The translations under genes and the position numbers were made by a program. The notes under the pieces were generated by a model. That model saw only the letters and a program-made list of their open reading frames with translations. It was not told the origin of the DNA and did not search any database. Below, piece after piece: positions 8,091-16,171 of a stretch of DNA of 61,022 nt (positions are counted from its first letter, which is position 1; each line of letters begins with the position of its first letter). Origin of the DNA: SAR202 cluster bacterium (GTDB taxonomy: Bacteria; Chloroflexota; Dehalococcoidia; Lucifugimonadales; Lucifugimonadaceae); assembly GCA_008373165.1 (NCBI GenBank), contig RQOU01000068.1:1-61022 (forward strand). The letters are read 5' to 3'.

Positions 8091-9020
8091 TTATGATTCC
8101 AGCTCATCCCATATTTGCTTTGCATAGGTAATTGACTTGGCATCGTTGTGCCACTGGTCACCCGCCCAGGCACCCTCTATAGTCATATACCCAGAATAAC
8201 CAGCGTTGTGCATCGCACTCATCGCGTATCGGTAATCAATTTCTCCATCAGGTAACGGTACTCGCACGAATACCGATCGATTATTCTCAGGGTGATACAC
8301 GGTATGTAAGTTTTTGCAGTGCCAATACTTAGCCACCGGAGCTAACTTGTCTATAGCATCGTCAAAACTTTCCTCAGGGACGTCATAATTCCAGAGAACA
8401 TTACCAATATCTGGGTTAATACCAAAATTATCTCTGTCAACTTTCTCATGCAAAAGCAAAGCAGACCACGAGTTATCAACCGGGGAGTTCTGATGCACCT
8501 CTACCGAGATGTCAATACCTACATCGGATGCAATAAGGCATGCGTTCTGAAAAACAGTGCTAAGCTCATCGTATACATATAGCATCGCATCTCGCGACGC
8601 ATCCTGAGATACCGGCCATCCAGATTGGCTGCCCGGAAGAGATCCGGGTGGATGACCCGGATGTCGAGCTGGAGCACTTAGGGCTCCATTTACAACTTCA
8701 GCTCCCGCCCATCCCGCGTATTTGATCGCGCTAATAAGTTTTTCTCTATTTTGCGGTCCGTTTTGAGCGTCGTGAAGTGTACCTCCAGCTCGCACACATC
8801 CAACAGCCAGTCCGGCATCATTCAATTTAGAAGAAAAGTCTTTAACTTTTTGTTCAGTACCGAGCTGAGAAAGCACTTCGACGCCAACTTCTAACGCGTC
8901 AAAACCAAGGGCTTTGGTTCGCTTTAAGAAATCACCAGTGTAGTTATCCGAATTCAGATTCCAGCTATCCACTGATTGAGGGTAGAGTGTGAAACGACGA
9001 TGACCATAGCAAAATCTCAT
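8091..9020 (-). CDS. Sugar phosphate isomerase/epimerase-like TIM-barrel protein (AP endonuclease 2 fold)
   Basis: A 309-residue xylose-isomerase-like TIM barrel. It begins FCYGHRRFTLYPQSVDSWNL and runs through alternating strands and helices to a metal-site strand (DISVEVHQNSP), NFGINPDIGN and a C-terminal MTIEGAWAGDQWH carrying the usual metal-binding glutamate. Family members isomerise or epimerise sugars, ketoacids or inositols, or act as dehydratases. I take the internal ATG at 9020; the longer form from 9059 adds 13 residues without family resemblance. It diverges from the enolase-superfamily dehydratase gene 196 bases away, so the two may serve one sugar-acid pathway. The reaction is not known. 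Confidence 0.8.
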   Translation of the reverse strand: MRFCYGHRRFTLYPQSVDSWNLNSDNYTGDFLKRTKALGFDALEVGVEVLSQLGTEQKVKDFSSKLNDAGLAVGCVRAGGTLHDAQNGPQNREKLISAIKYAGWAGAEVVNGALSAPARHPGHPPGSLPGSQSGWPVSQDASRDAMLYVYDELSTVFQNACLIASDVGIDISVEVHQNSPVDNSWSALLLHEKVDRDNFGINPDIGNVLWNYDVPEESFDDAIDKLAPVAKYWHCKNLHTVYHPENNRSVFVRVPLPDGEIDYRYAMSAMHNAGYSGYMTIEGAWAGDQWHNDAKSITYAKQIWDELES

Positions 9021-9216
9021 CTGTTGAATTCCCCCGATAACACAACGAAATAACATCACTGTGTTTCAATTAAATAAACATTTTTTAGATGTGGCGGAGT
9101 CTAACACCGCTTCTAGTGTAATATCCGGTCGCTGAATTCACAGTTTCTACCGAGATTCAGTTATTTAAATTTTTATCCAAACCGTTAAAACACCCACATC
9201 CCCTGGAAATACAATT

Positions 9217-10392
9217 ATGAAAATCACTGATCTACGCGTCTACTTGACCAGGCCAGAAGGCAGTAACCGTTCTTGGTTATTTGTTGAGATCGACACTGAT
9301 GAAGGTGTAACCGGAGTCGGAGAATCCACCAATTCCGGCGGAGGTGGAGCCCTTATTGTGGGTAGAGCGTATGAAATGCTAAAGCACGATCTGGAAGGCC
9401 AGGATTTTTCCGAAGGATTAATTGGCCAAGACCCAAACAATATAGACAGCATATGGCATCGCATCTACAGAAGATTTGGAACGCTTGGATCTAGAGGATT
9501 CGCTACCACCGTGGCCAGTGGTATTGATATGGCTCTATGGGATATCAAAGGCAAAACCCTTGGCCGTCCGGTGTGGGATTTACTAGGCGGCAAGATGCGT
9601 GAATCCGTACCGGTTTACTCACACGTTAGTCCAATTGATGATATTGATGCATGCGTCGCTGACGCCAAAAGGCAAGTAAAGATTGGGTACGAGGCTTTGA
9701 AGCTTGATCCTTTTGGCCCGGAGATGGGACAACATCATCGTCGATATATCGATGGGAGAATCTCAGCTGCAGGAGCTAGTTACGCTGAAGATCTTATGTC
9801 AGAGTTACGGACGGCAGTTGGACCAGAAATAGAGTTAATGATTGATGCCCATGGCAACTTCGATGTGTCAACTGCAACCGAGCTCTGCAATCGGATGATG
9901 AAGTTCGACTTAACCTGGTTCGAAGAACCCTTACAACCTGAAAGTCTCGACGCCCATAGGCAACTCAGATCAAATACAGACATCAATTTATGCATTGGTG
10001 AGCGGAAATACACACGATGGGATTTCGCCCCTTACCTCCAAGAAGGCTTAGTCAACTACATAATGCCAGACATATGTTGGACAGGTGGGATTTCTGAGAT
10101 GAAACGCATCGCTATCCTCGCAGAGACCTTTTACGTTCCGATTAGCCCACATGACGCTTCGGGCGCATTCAATGTGATCACAGGCGCCCACGTCCTGATG
10201 AACGTACCAAACATATACCGGTTGGAGATGTCTGATCACTCGCTAAGCAACTACAACTCAGTGATAACTTCACCACTGGACATCCGAGATGGGCACCTAT
10301 TTTTACCTGACAAACCAGGCTTAGGTTACGAGCTCGATCATGATTTCATAGCTTCCCACCCAGACCCAGAGTGGGTCAAGTTACACAACTAA
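9217..10392 (+). CDS. Enolase-superfamily enzyme, mandelate racemase/muconate lactonising type (sugar-acid dehydratase-like)
   Basis: This 391-residue enzyme has the capping domain (residues 1-125, with VEIDTDEGVTGVGE) and a modified TIM barrel. Active-site residues visible are K162 (LKLDPFG), metal ligands D210 (IDAHGNFD), E236 (WFEEP) and E262 (IGERK), D285 (MPDICWTGG) and H312 (SPHDASG). The pattern puts it in the mandelate racemase subgroup, whose members mostly dehydrate sugar acids to 2-keto-3-deoxy acids. Such a product would suit the nearby HpcH/HpaI aldolase. The first codon follows an AT-rich leader with no clear ribosome binding site. The exact sugar acid is not predictable here. 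Confidence 0.88.
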   Translation: MKITDLRVYLTRPEGSNRSWLFVEIDTDEGVTGVGESTNSGGGGALIVGRAYEMLKHDLEGQDFSEGLIGQDPNNIDSIWHRIYRRFGTLGSRGFATTVASGIDMALWDIKGKTLGRPVWDLLGGKMRESVPVYSHVSPIDDIDACVADAKRQVKIGYEALKLDPFGPEMGQHHRRYIDGRISAAGASYAEDLMSELRTAVGPEIELMIDAHGNFDVSTATELCNRMMKFDLTWFEEPLQPESLDAHRQLRSNTDINLCIGERKYTRWDFAPYLQEGLVNYIMPDICWTGGISEMKRIAILAETFYVPISPHDASGAFNVITGAHVLMNVPNIYRLEMSDHSLSNYNSVITSPLDIRDGHLFLPDKPGLGYELDHDFIASHPDPEWVKLHN

Positions 10393-10429
10393 CCATTCTG
10401 GGGTATCACCAATCCAATGAAAGTTTCAA

Positions 10430-10987
10430 ATGGCAATTCCAACCGGTCCTGAAATAATCTTATTTCGTCTGCAACGCCTCAACGGTCAACTCCTCGCAAC
10501 CGCTGGTCAGCTGACTGAGAAAGAAGCCTCTATCTGGCCCGCAAGTACAGCCCCATCATGCAAATGGCATTTATGGCATATGGGCAGATGGGCTGACTAT
10601 GTCCAAGCCCTACTGCCGCCTGTCGGATTAGAGGAGAACTGCGAAATTTGGGAGAGTGAAAAGTTCAGAGAAAAGTGGGGATTCACTGGGATCGATCTGG
10701 GCATGTGGGGAGCTGGTTCAGGATTAGGGAATGAAAACGGTCGGGCTTTACCATTGCCGAACCTTCCAGAGGTAAGAGCCTATGCGGCAAAAGCTTTTGA
10801 TCTTCTGGAGATCAGAGTTGGAAAGTTTGACGAACCCTCGTTCAACACACCATTTACTGATTGGCACGATGTCGATACAAGCATCGGTGACGCTATGGTC
10901 GGATACATTGCTCACGCCAATCGGCACCTCGGAATGCTAGAAGCAATCAGTGGGGTTCTGGGTAAAGATGGCACTGCAACAGTCTAA
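10430..10987 (+). CDS. DinB-family protein (putative metal-dependent hydrolase/thiol transferase fold)
   Basis: A 185-residue DinB-superfamily four-helix bundle. The first metal-site helix reads KWHLWHMGRWAD and the last YIAHANRHLGMLEAI, which gives the His triad typical of the fold. The middle (residues 70-110) is an unusual Gly/Trp-rich insert with LGMWGAGSGLG. It starts 37 bases after the enolase-superfamily gene on the same strand and is likely co-transcribed. DinB proteins often use low-molecular-weight thiols such as bacillithiol or mycothiol, but none of that chemistry can be confirmed from this sequence. It is unlike the ClbS-type DinB protein at 3.3-3.7 kb. Confidence 0.72.
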   Translation: MAIPTGPEIILFRLQRLNGQLLATAGQLTEKEASIWPASTAPSCKWHLWHMGRWADYVQALLPPVGLEENCEIWESEKFREKWGFTGIDLGMWGAGSGLGNENGRALPLPNLPEVRAYAAKAFDLLEIRVGKFDEPSFNTPFTDWHDVDTSIGDAMVGYIAHANRHLGMLEAISGVLGKDGTATV

Positions 10988-11060
10988 TGATCACACCTTC
11001 TTATATCGACACGTCCAAATTACAAATTAGATTTGATTGAGAAAAATGAAGATAAAAAGC

Positions 11061-12197
11061 TCAAAGAACCCTGCCCAGATCAAGGCCAAGGAAATAACGC
11101 CCTGCTGTTTCGAAGTTCGTCGCTCGACCTTGTAACTGCTGAATAATAACGTGCATATCCTGGTATCTACGTTGTAAGAGATTGCGCTTAAAAATCGCAT
11201 CTGAACCAAACATTTCATAAGCCACATCAACAACTTCCGAAGCCTGCCTGATCGCGTACGTAGAAGCCATCCTGACATCAATTCTTTCGCTGATATCAAC
11301 CTGCTTGTTGTTACATACGGAATTCCACAAATCCATTGCACTGGTGCGCAAGTACGTATCCGCAGCCCTAAGAGTCGCCTCGGCCTCGCCTATCTCTCGA
11401 TGTACCGTTGAGCGATTAACCATTGCCTCAGCAACGTCACGCTGAGACTTTCTTGCTGCAAGCTCGATTGCATCATCAAGGCAAGCCCTAGCCAATGCTA
11501 TCGAAATAGTCCCAAATCCGATGGCAAACAAGGGAATCTTAGGGATAATGAAAGTCAAACCATCATCATGTGGAGTTTGTGATTCCAAATATGTATAGCT
11601 CTGCGGTACAAAAACATCATCTAGCTCAAAACTAAAACTGGCGGTACCACGCAACCCATTCACCTGCCAGGTATCCAGCATCGTTGCATCGGTTTTAGGA
11701 ATCAAGAACATACGATTTGGACCTGGTTCACCTTCCACAGATGATCGCGCCGCCAGCCATGTCGAATAACTGCTGCCACTGCTAAAGTCCCAATGCCCTG
11801 AAAGACGGTATCCGCCCTCGAATGGAACCGCTTTAGAGCCTGCCAAAGGCGGTCCATTCGTCACAACACAATAACGGTCATCCCATAGTTTATGCGCCGT
11901 TTCATACGGCATGCGGGCTGCATCTGTAGCAAAAATATTGTTCTGATTTATGCACCAAGCCGTGCTCGCGTCAACCTCGGCGAATATACGAACTATCTCG
12001 AAAAAGACCAAGGGCGGAAGCTCCACACCACCCAGGGAACTCGGCACAAGCAGTCTAAAAAAACCTGCATCAGCAATATCACGAAACAAATCAGTTGAAA
12101 TCTTGCGCTCTGCATCAATCTCGTCAACTCGTTCTGCGACTTTTGCAGCCAATTCCTGAGCTTTATCTAAGTATTCATGAGTTTGTGTCTTGATCAT
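11061..12197 (-). CDS. Acyl-CoA dehydrogenase-fold flavin monooxygenase (HpaB-C2/HsaA-like group D)
   Basis: This 378-residue protein has the three-domain acyl-CoA dehydrogenase fold. The N-terminal helical part contains EIDAERKISTDLFRDIADAGFFRLLVP and the beta domain SGHWDFSSGSSYSTWLAA. The C-terminal helical domain belongs to the Acyl-CoA_dh_2 type, ending near QLQGRATNFETAGRYFLG. Such proteins are mostly reduced-flavin-dependent monooxygenases (C2 of 4-hydroxyphenylacetate 3-monooxygenase, HsaA, dibenzothiophene and indole oxygenases), not true dehydrogenases. No flavin reductase partner is next to it. It probably hydroxylates or desulfurises an aromatic or heteroatom-bearing substrate; large families of these are reported in SAR202. 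The substrate is unknown. Confidence 0.8.
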   Translation of the reverse strand: MIKTQTHEYLDKAQELAAKVAERVDEIDAERKISTDLFRDIADAGFFRLLVPSSLGGVELPPLVFFEIVRIFAEVDASTAWCINQNNIFATDAARMPYETAHKLWDDRYCVVTNGPPLAGSKAVPFEGGYRLSGHWDFSSGSSYSTWLAARSSVEGEPGPNRMFLIPKTDATMLDTWQVNGLRGTASFSFELDDVFVPQSYTYLESQTPHDDGLTFIIPKIPLFAIGFGTISIALARACLDDAIELAARKSQRDVAEAMVNRSTVHREIGEAEATLRAADTYLRTSAMDLWNSVCNNKQVDISERIDVRMASTYAIRQASEVVDVAYEMFGSDAIFKRNLLQRRYQDMHVIIQQLQGRATNFETAGRYFLGLDLGRVL

Positions 12198-12277
12198 CGA
12201 CCGAGAATAACATGCTTAACTGGCGCAAAAAGTAGATATATCGGACAGAAAAGGCTAAGGTTTTTCACGAAAAATCA

Positions 12278-12303
12278 TTGACTGCGTATCGACTCAATAT
12301 AAT
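12278..12303 (+). promoter_or_regulatory. Possible promoter for the DUF1800 gene
   Basis: A perfect TATAAT (12298-12303) lies 85 bases upstream of the DUF1800 start. A good TTGACT (12278-12283) precedes it, but the 14-base spacer is shorter than usual, so the -35 pairing is doubtful. A 12-base AT palindrome, AATAATATTATT, lies just downstream at 12317-12328. Confidence 0.35.
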
Positions 12304-12387
12304 TCTGGATACACCAAATAATATTATTGTCTTTCTGTCTCAACAAGATAAACATTAAAGCTGAAGATTTGCCGGCATCCCTCAACA

Positions 12388-13794
12388 ATGACCATAACTG
12401 AAACAAACTTAAACCTAATGGCTCATCTCATGAGACGTGCAGGGTTCGGTGCGGATCGAGACGAGCTCGAACATCGAGTCGCAAACGGCTATGAAGCAAC
12501 GGTAGATGAACTGTTACATCCTGAGCAACAGATACCTGTCGATTACTATGAATTCCTTCGTTATTTCCCTAATTGGTGGAAACCAGGAACGATGGGTGGG
12601 CGTGGCCATGCCGGTTGGGTCTGGAGAATGATCAATACCCGAGCGCCGCTCCAAGAGAAACTTTGCCTCTTCTATCATCAAATCTTTGCCACCGGAGTTT
12701 CTAAAGTCGATCACTATGACGAGATAGAAGACATGATTGACATGTTCCGAGAAAATGGACTTGGGCATTACAAAACCATACTTATGGAAGTGGCAAAAAA
12801 CCCCGCAATGATTTACTGGTTGGATAACCATGAGAACCATGCCACATCCATTAACGAGAACTGGGGACGAGAGCTACTAGAACTGTTCACCATGGGTATC
12901 GGAAACTACACCGAGACTGACGTTCAGGAATGTTCCAGAGCATTCACAGGCTGGACCTTGACCCATAAATTGCCACGGTTTCATATGGGGCGTTGGGATT
13001 GGGAATTCGAATACCGACCAGACGACCATGACAACGGCGAGAAGACCTTTTTGGGGCAGACCGGCAATTTCAATGGCGAAGAAATCATAGACATTATCCT
13101 TGCACAACCAGCGACGGCTACATTTATAGCGCGACATCTGTTCAGTTTCTTCGTAGAGGACGAACCTCAAGTTCCGTCATGGTCAGTTACACCACCAAAC
13201 AATCCTGAGGCGGTGGATGCAATCGCCAATGTTCTGTTTGAAAGCGATTATCACATCGGCACTACACTCAAATTCATATTGAACGCAGATTTTTTCAAAG
13301 AATCTCTATTTGCCAAGGTGAAAAATCCAACTGAAGTGGTAATCGGAACCCTAAGACTCGTCGGCAATACCGAGCGCCCATCTCCTGAAACCATGGACTG
13401 GGCTATCGATATCACCAATATGGGACAAGATTTGCTCAATCCGCCTAGCGTAGAAGGCTGGCACACTGGCATAGAGTGGATCAACAGCGGCACGCTTATG
13501 AAACGTACAAACTTCACTGCCGAATTGATGGGAGATTTGACACGTCCAGGGGTGAAAAACATCATGGGTCGCTTGAAATCGGTTGAAGCATCGCCCGATG
13601 CAATTGTCACCGCTTGCCTGAACCTGATGGGCCCGCTCGATGTGGAGGACGATATCAAAAAAGAATTGATCGAACACGCCGAAACATTTGGACCATTCGA
13701 TTGGGACAACGATTCCGACAACGAAAACGCAGCGGCCGTAGCGTCGGAAATAATCCAGCTAATTGTTGCGCTCAGGGAGTATCAGTTTGCGTAG
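12388..13794 (+). CDS. DUF1800 family protein
   Basis: A 468-residue DUF1800 protein. The N terminus LMAHLMRRAGFGADRDELE is the family signature, followed by LQEKLCLFYHQIFATGVSKV, NWGRELLELFTMGIGNYTETDVQE and SRAFTGWTL, all typical conserved blocks. DUF1800 has no established biochemical role and nearly always sits before a DUF1501 gene, as here. Many relatives carry secretion signals; this one has none. It begins about 190 bases from the divergent flavoprotein gene. Its stop is 48 bases before the proposed start of the DUF1501 gene. Function is unknown; it is probably a partner of the DUF1501 protein. Confidence 0.88.
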   Translation: MTITETNLNLMAHLMRRAGFGADRDELEHRVANGYEATVDELLHPEQQIPVDYYEFLRYFPNWWKPGTMGGRGHAGWVWRMINTRAPLQEKLCLFYHQIFATGVSKVDHYDEIEDMIDMFRENGLGHYKTILMEVAKNPAMIYWLDNHENHATSINENWGRELLELFTMGIGNYTETDVQECSRAFTGWTLTHKLPRFHMGRWDWEFEYRPDDHDNGEKTFLGQTGNFNGEEIIDIILAQPATATFIARHLFSFFVEDEPQVPSWSVTPPNNPEAVDAIANVLFESDYHIGTTLKFILNADFFKESLFAKVKNPTEVVIGTLRLVGNTERPSPETMDWAIDITNMGQDLLNPPSVEGWHTGIEWINSGTLMKRTNFTAELMGDLTRPGVKNIMGRLKSVEASPDAIVTACLNLMGPLDVEDDIKKELIEHAETFGPFDWDNDSDNENAAAVASEIIQLIVALREYQFA

Positions 13795-13830
13795 CATTTA
13801 TCTACAAGTTCAACACCAGCAAGAATCCAA

Positions 13831-13845
13831 GGGAGACCAAAAATA
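13831..13845 (+). promoter_or_regulatory. Shine-Dalgarno GGGAG and AUA start of the DUF1501 gene
   Basis: GGGAG (13831-13835) stands seven bases before an ATA codon (13843) in the DUF1501 frame. No ATG, GTG or TTG occurs between the upstream in-frame TAG (just after the DUF1800 stop) and the TTG at 13885, which would delete the conserved first beta strand. The ATA is therefore the best placed start, or a genuine ATG was misread. Confidence 0.5.
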
Positions 13846-14976
13846 CCTACTCAGACAAAAGCGCCTGTAATAGTTGTTCTTCAATTGACCGGAGGAAACG
13901 ACTATTTAAACACCGTCGTTCCGCATTCCGATCCTCTCTACCGTGATTACCGTCCAAGCGTAGGAGTATTAGATGAAGATGTACTACGTCTTGACGATCA
14001 AGTCGGTTTTCACCCAGCTATGGCGCCCATACAGAAAATGTATCAGGATGGCGACGTAGCTATTATTCATGGCGTCGGATACGAAAATTCACCCCGTTCC
14101 CATTTCCGTTCAATGGATATCTGGCACACATGTGAACCCGACACACTCGGAACAGAGGGATGGCTCGCTCGAGTCATTCGAGACATAGACCCTCATAAGG
14201 AAAATGTCATAACAGCCGTCAGCATGGGACCCGCATTGTTTCGCGCCTTGGTAGGACCCGGAATACCAGTCGCAACAGTAGAAAATATCGATAGCTATGG
14301 GATGCTGACTGGATTAACCCCTGAAGAGAAACTGTCAAGAGTGCTAAGTCGATATAGACGGATGTACTCGCCGGCTATCGGTACAGGTCCAGTTATGGAT
14401 TATCTTGGGCAAACTGGACTGGATGCATTAGAAGGAGCAGATATTCTGAGCGCAGCGCCAGCCAACTATTCTTCGAGCATTGAATACGCAGATTCGAGTG
14501 TAGCCAAGAAATTAAAGGGTATTGCCCAGATCCATTTAGCAGGTCTTGGCTCAAGAATCTTTTACCTCGATCACAGCGGATTCGATACCCATGCCGATCA
14601 GGTTGTGACCCACGCCCGCCTATGGGAGGAGGTATCTACTGCTATACGCGACTTTTTCGATGACCTCGAATCACACGACGCGGCAGATAACGTGGTCATG
14701 TTCCTGTTCTCGGAGTTTGGACGGCGGGTGCACGATAACGGTGGAGGAACTGATCACGGCGCTGGTGGGGTTTGCCTTGCTATTGGTAAAGGAGTCAAAG
14801 GTGGACAGTACGGCGAGTATCCATCTACAAGACCTAGTGACCTTGATCAGGGAGATCTCATTCCAGCAACGGATTTCCGCAGCGTATACAGCACCCTCGT
14901 TGAAGACTGGATGGGTCTCGATGCCGTCTCCGTTGTCGGTGGAAACTTCGAGAAGCCTGAATTCATCTTAAAGTAA
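13843..14976 (+). CDS. DUF1501 family protein (alkaline phosphatase/sulfatase-like fold), probable AUA start
   Basis: A DUF1501 protein of about 377 residues. The hallmark N terminus is VIVVLQLTGGNDYLNTVVPHSDPLYRDYRP, here given in part as LTGGNDYLNTVVPHSDPLYR. Other family blocks are FHPAMAPIQKMYQDGDVAIIHGVGY, HFRSMDIWHT, DHSGFDTHADQ, MFLFSEFGRRVHDNGGGTDHG and GGQYGEYP. Family members share the alkaline-phosphatase fold but have no proven enzymatic role; the conserved Asp/His groups suggest metal binding. No Tat signal is present. The strand VIVVLQL lies upstream of the only canonical start (TTG 13885) and is needed for the fold. This argues for initiation at the ATA at 13843, which has a Shine-Dalgarno sequence. 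It follows DUF1800 and precedes an NHL-repeat gene. Confidence 0.85.
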   Translation: MPTQTKAPVIVVLQLTGGNDYLNTVVPHSDPLYRDYRPSVGVLDEDVLRLDDQVGFHPAMAPIQKMYQDGDVAIIHGVGYENSPRSHFRSMDIWHTCEPDTLGTEGWLARVIRDIDPHKENVITAVSMGPALFRALVGPGIPVATVENIDSYGMLTGLTPEEKLSRVLSRYRRMYSPAIGTGPVMDYLGQTGLDALEGADILSAAPANYSSSIEYADSSVAKKLKGIAQIHLAGLGSRIFYLDHSGFDTHADQVVTHARLWEEVSTAIRDFFDDLESHDAADNVVMFLFSEFGRRVHDNGGGTDHGAGGVCLAIGKGVKGGQYGEYPSTRPSDLDQGDLIPATDFRSVYSTLVEDWMGLDAVSVVGGNFEKPEFILK

Positions 14977-15014
14977 CGGGCAAAACTGCCAAAATACAAA
15001 AAGGTCAAGGCGAA

Positions 15015-16025
15015 ATGACACCCTCACTTACCACCTCTGCAGCAGGTCGAACCTATGACTACAATCGCGTGGTCGGTGGGCGGGAACAAATGAATGGCAT
15101 AGTAAGTATGGCATTTGGTGCCAAAGACGAGATTTATATTACTCAAAAGGCACTATTTTTTTTCGATGTGAGTAAACTCAAAATTGGTCCCGAACCAAAT
15201 GATGAAGAGATGATCATCTCATTTAGAGAAAAAGATCCTGACTTTTTCGAAGGGACATGGCCAGCATGTTTGACTGTAGGACCAGATCACGACATCTATG
15301 TAACTGACGAACTAAGGCATGTGATCTACGTATTTGATCAAGACGGGGTTTTAAAGCGGAAATTCGGTAGCCTAGGAACTGGAGCAGGCGAGTTCGATCG
15401 CCCATCAGGAATAATTTCCACGAACAATGACTCAATTTACGTTTGCGACACAATGAATCACCGAATCCAACATGTGACAACGATGGGAAAGTCAATAAAT
15501 GAATTCGGTAGCCAGGGATCAGCAGAAGGTCAATTTCAGTCACCTTGGGGTTTAGATATTGACAGTGACGGTAACGTATTCATAGCTGACCATAAAAATC
15601 ATCGGATTCAAAAATTTGATGCCGAAGGCAACTTCATATTTACGTTTGGTACATACGGATCGGGAATGGGTGAGCTTGATCATCCTACAGATGTGGCCGT
15701 AGACCCCGACGGTGATATCTATGTGAGTGACTGGGCAAATAATCGAGTCCAAGTGTTCGACTCAGTGGGTGAATATTTATTACAAATAAAAGGGTCTGCG
15801 ATTGAGCTCTCAAAATGGCAGAAACGTTACGTGGAAAGCAACCCAGACGTAGTCAAGGCGAGGCGCCGCGTCGAAAGTTTAGAACCTGAGATGAAATTTG
15901 CACTCCCGACGGGAGTGAATTACGACAAAAGTAGAGATAGACTTTTCGTAGTCGATTCACAACGATGGAGAATTCAAATTTTTAACAAGTTGAAAGACTA
16001 CGCCGAAGCTCAATTCAACATTTGA
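15015..16025 (+). CDS. NHL-repeat beta-propeller protein of the DUF1800/DUF1501 module
   Basis: A 336-residue propeller with clear NHL repeats, for example GEFDRPSGIISTNNDSIYVCD, here in part GEFDRPSGII. Other blades are QFQSPWGLDIDSDGNVFIAD and ELDHPTDVAVDPDGDIYVSD. Unlike the three PAL-like propellers at 2.3-5.8 kb it lacks the PH-type histidine triad and the DGYGNSR motif, so it is more likely a binding scaffold than a lyase. Residues 255-290 insert a charged helix into the last blade region. No signal peptide is visible. It begins 38 bases after the DUF1501 stop with AAGG upstream of its ATG and is probably co-transcribed. Its role is unknown. Confidence 0.85.
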   Translation: MTPSLTTSAAGRTYDYNRVVGGREQMNGIVSMAFGAKDEIYITQKALFFFDVSKLKIGPEPNDEEMIISFREKDPDFFEGTWPACLTVGPDHDIYVTDELRHVIYVFDQDGVLKRKFGSLGTGAGEFDRPSGIISTNNDSIYVCDTMNHRIQHVTTMGKSINEFGSQGSAEGQFQSPWGLDIDSDGNVFIADHKNHRIQKFDAEGNFIFTFGTYGSGMGELDHPTDVAVDPDGDIYVSDWANNRVQVFDSVGEYLLQIKGSAIELSKWQKRYVESNPDVVKARRRVESLEPEMKFALPTGVNYDKSRDRLFVVDSQRWRIQIFNKLKDYAEAQFNI

Positions 16026-16171
16026 TCCAGCCACCAAACAGGCCATCTCGAAATACCAATATCAAAGAATTTATAGAAGCCATCCAATCGGAATTAGCCG
16101 TCGATGATTACTGTAAATTAAAAACGTCTATATCTTGATTCAAATCGATAACAAGTACACAGGAGTGCAAA

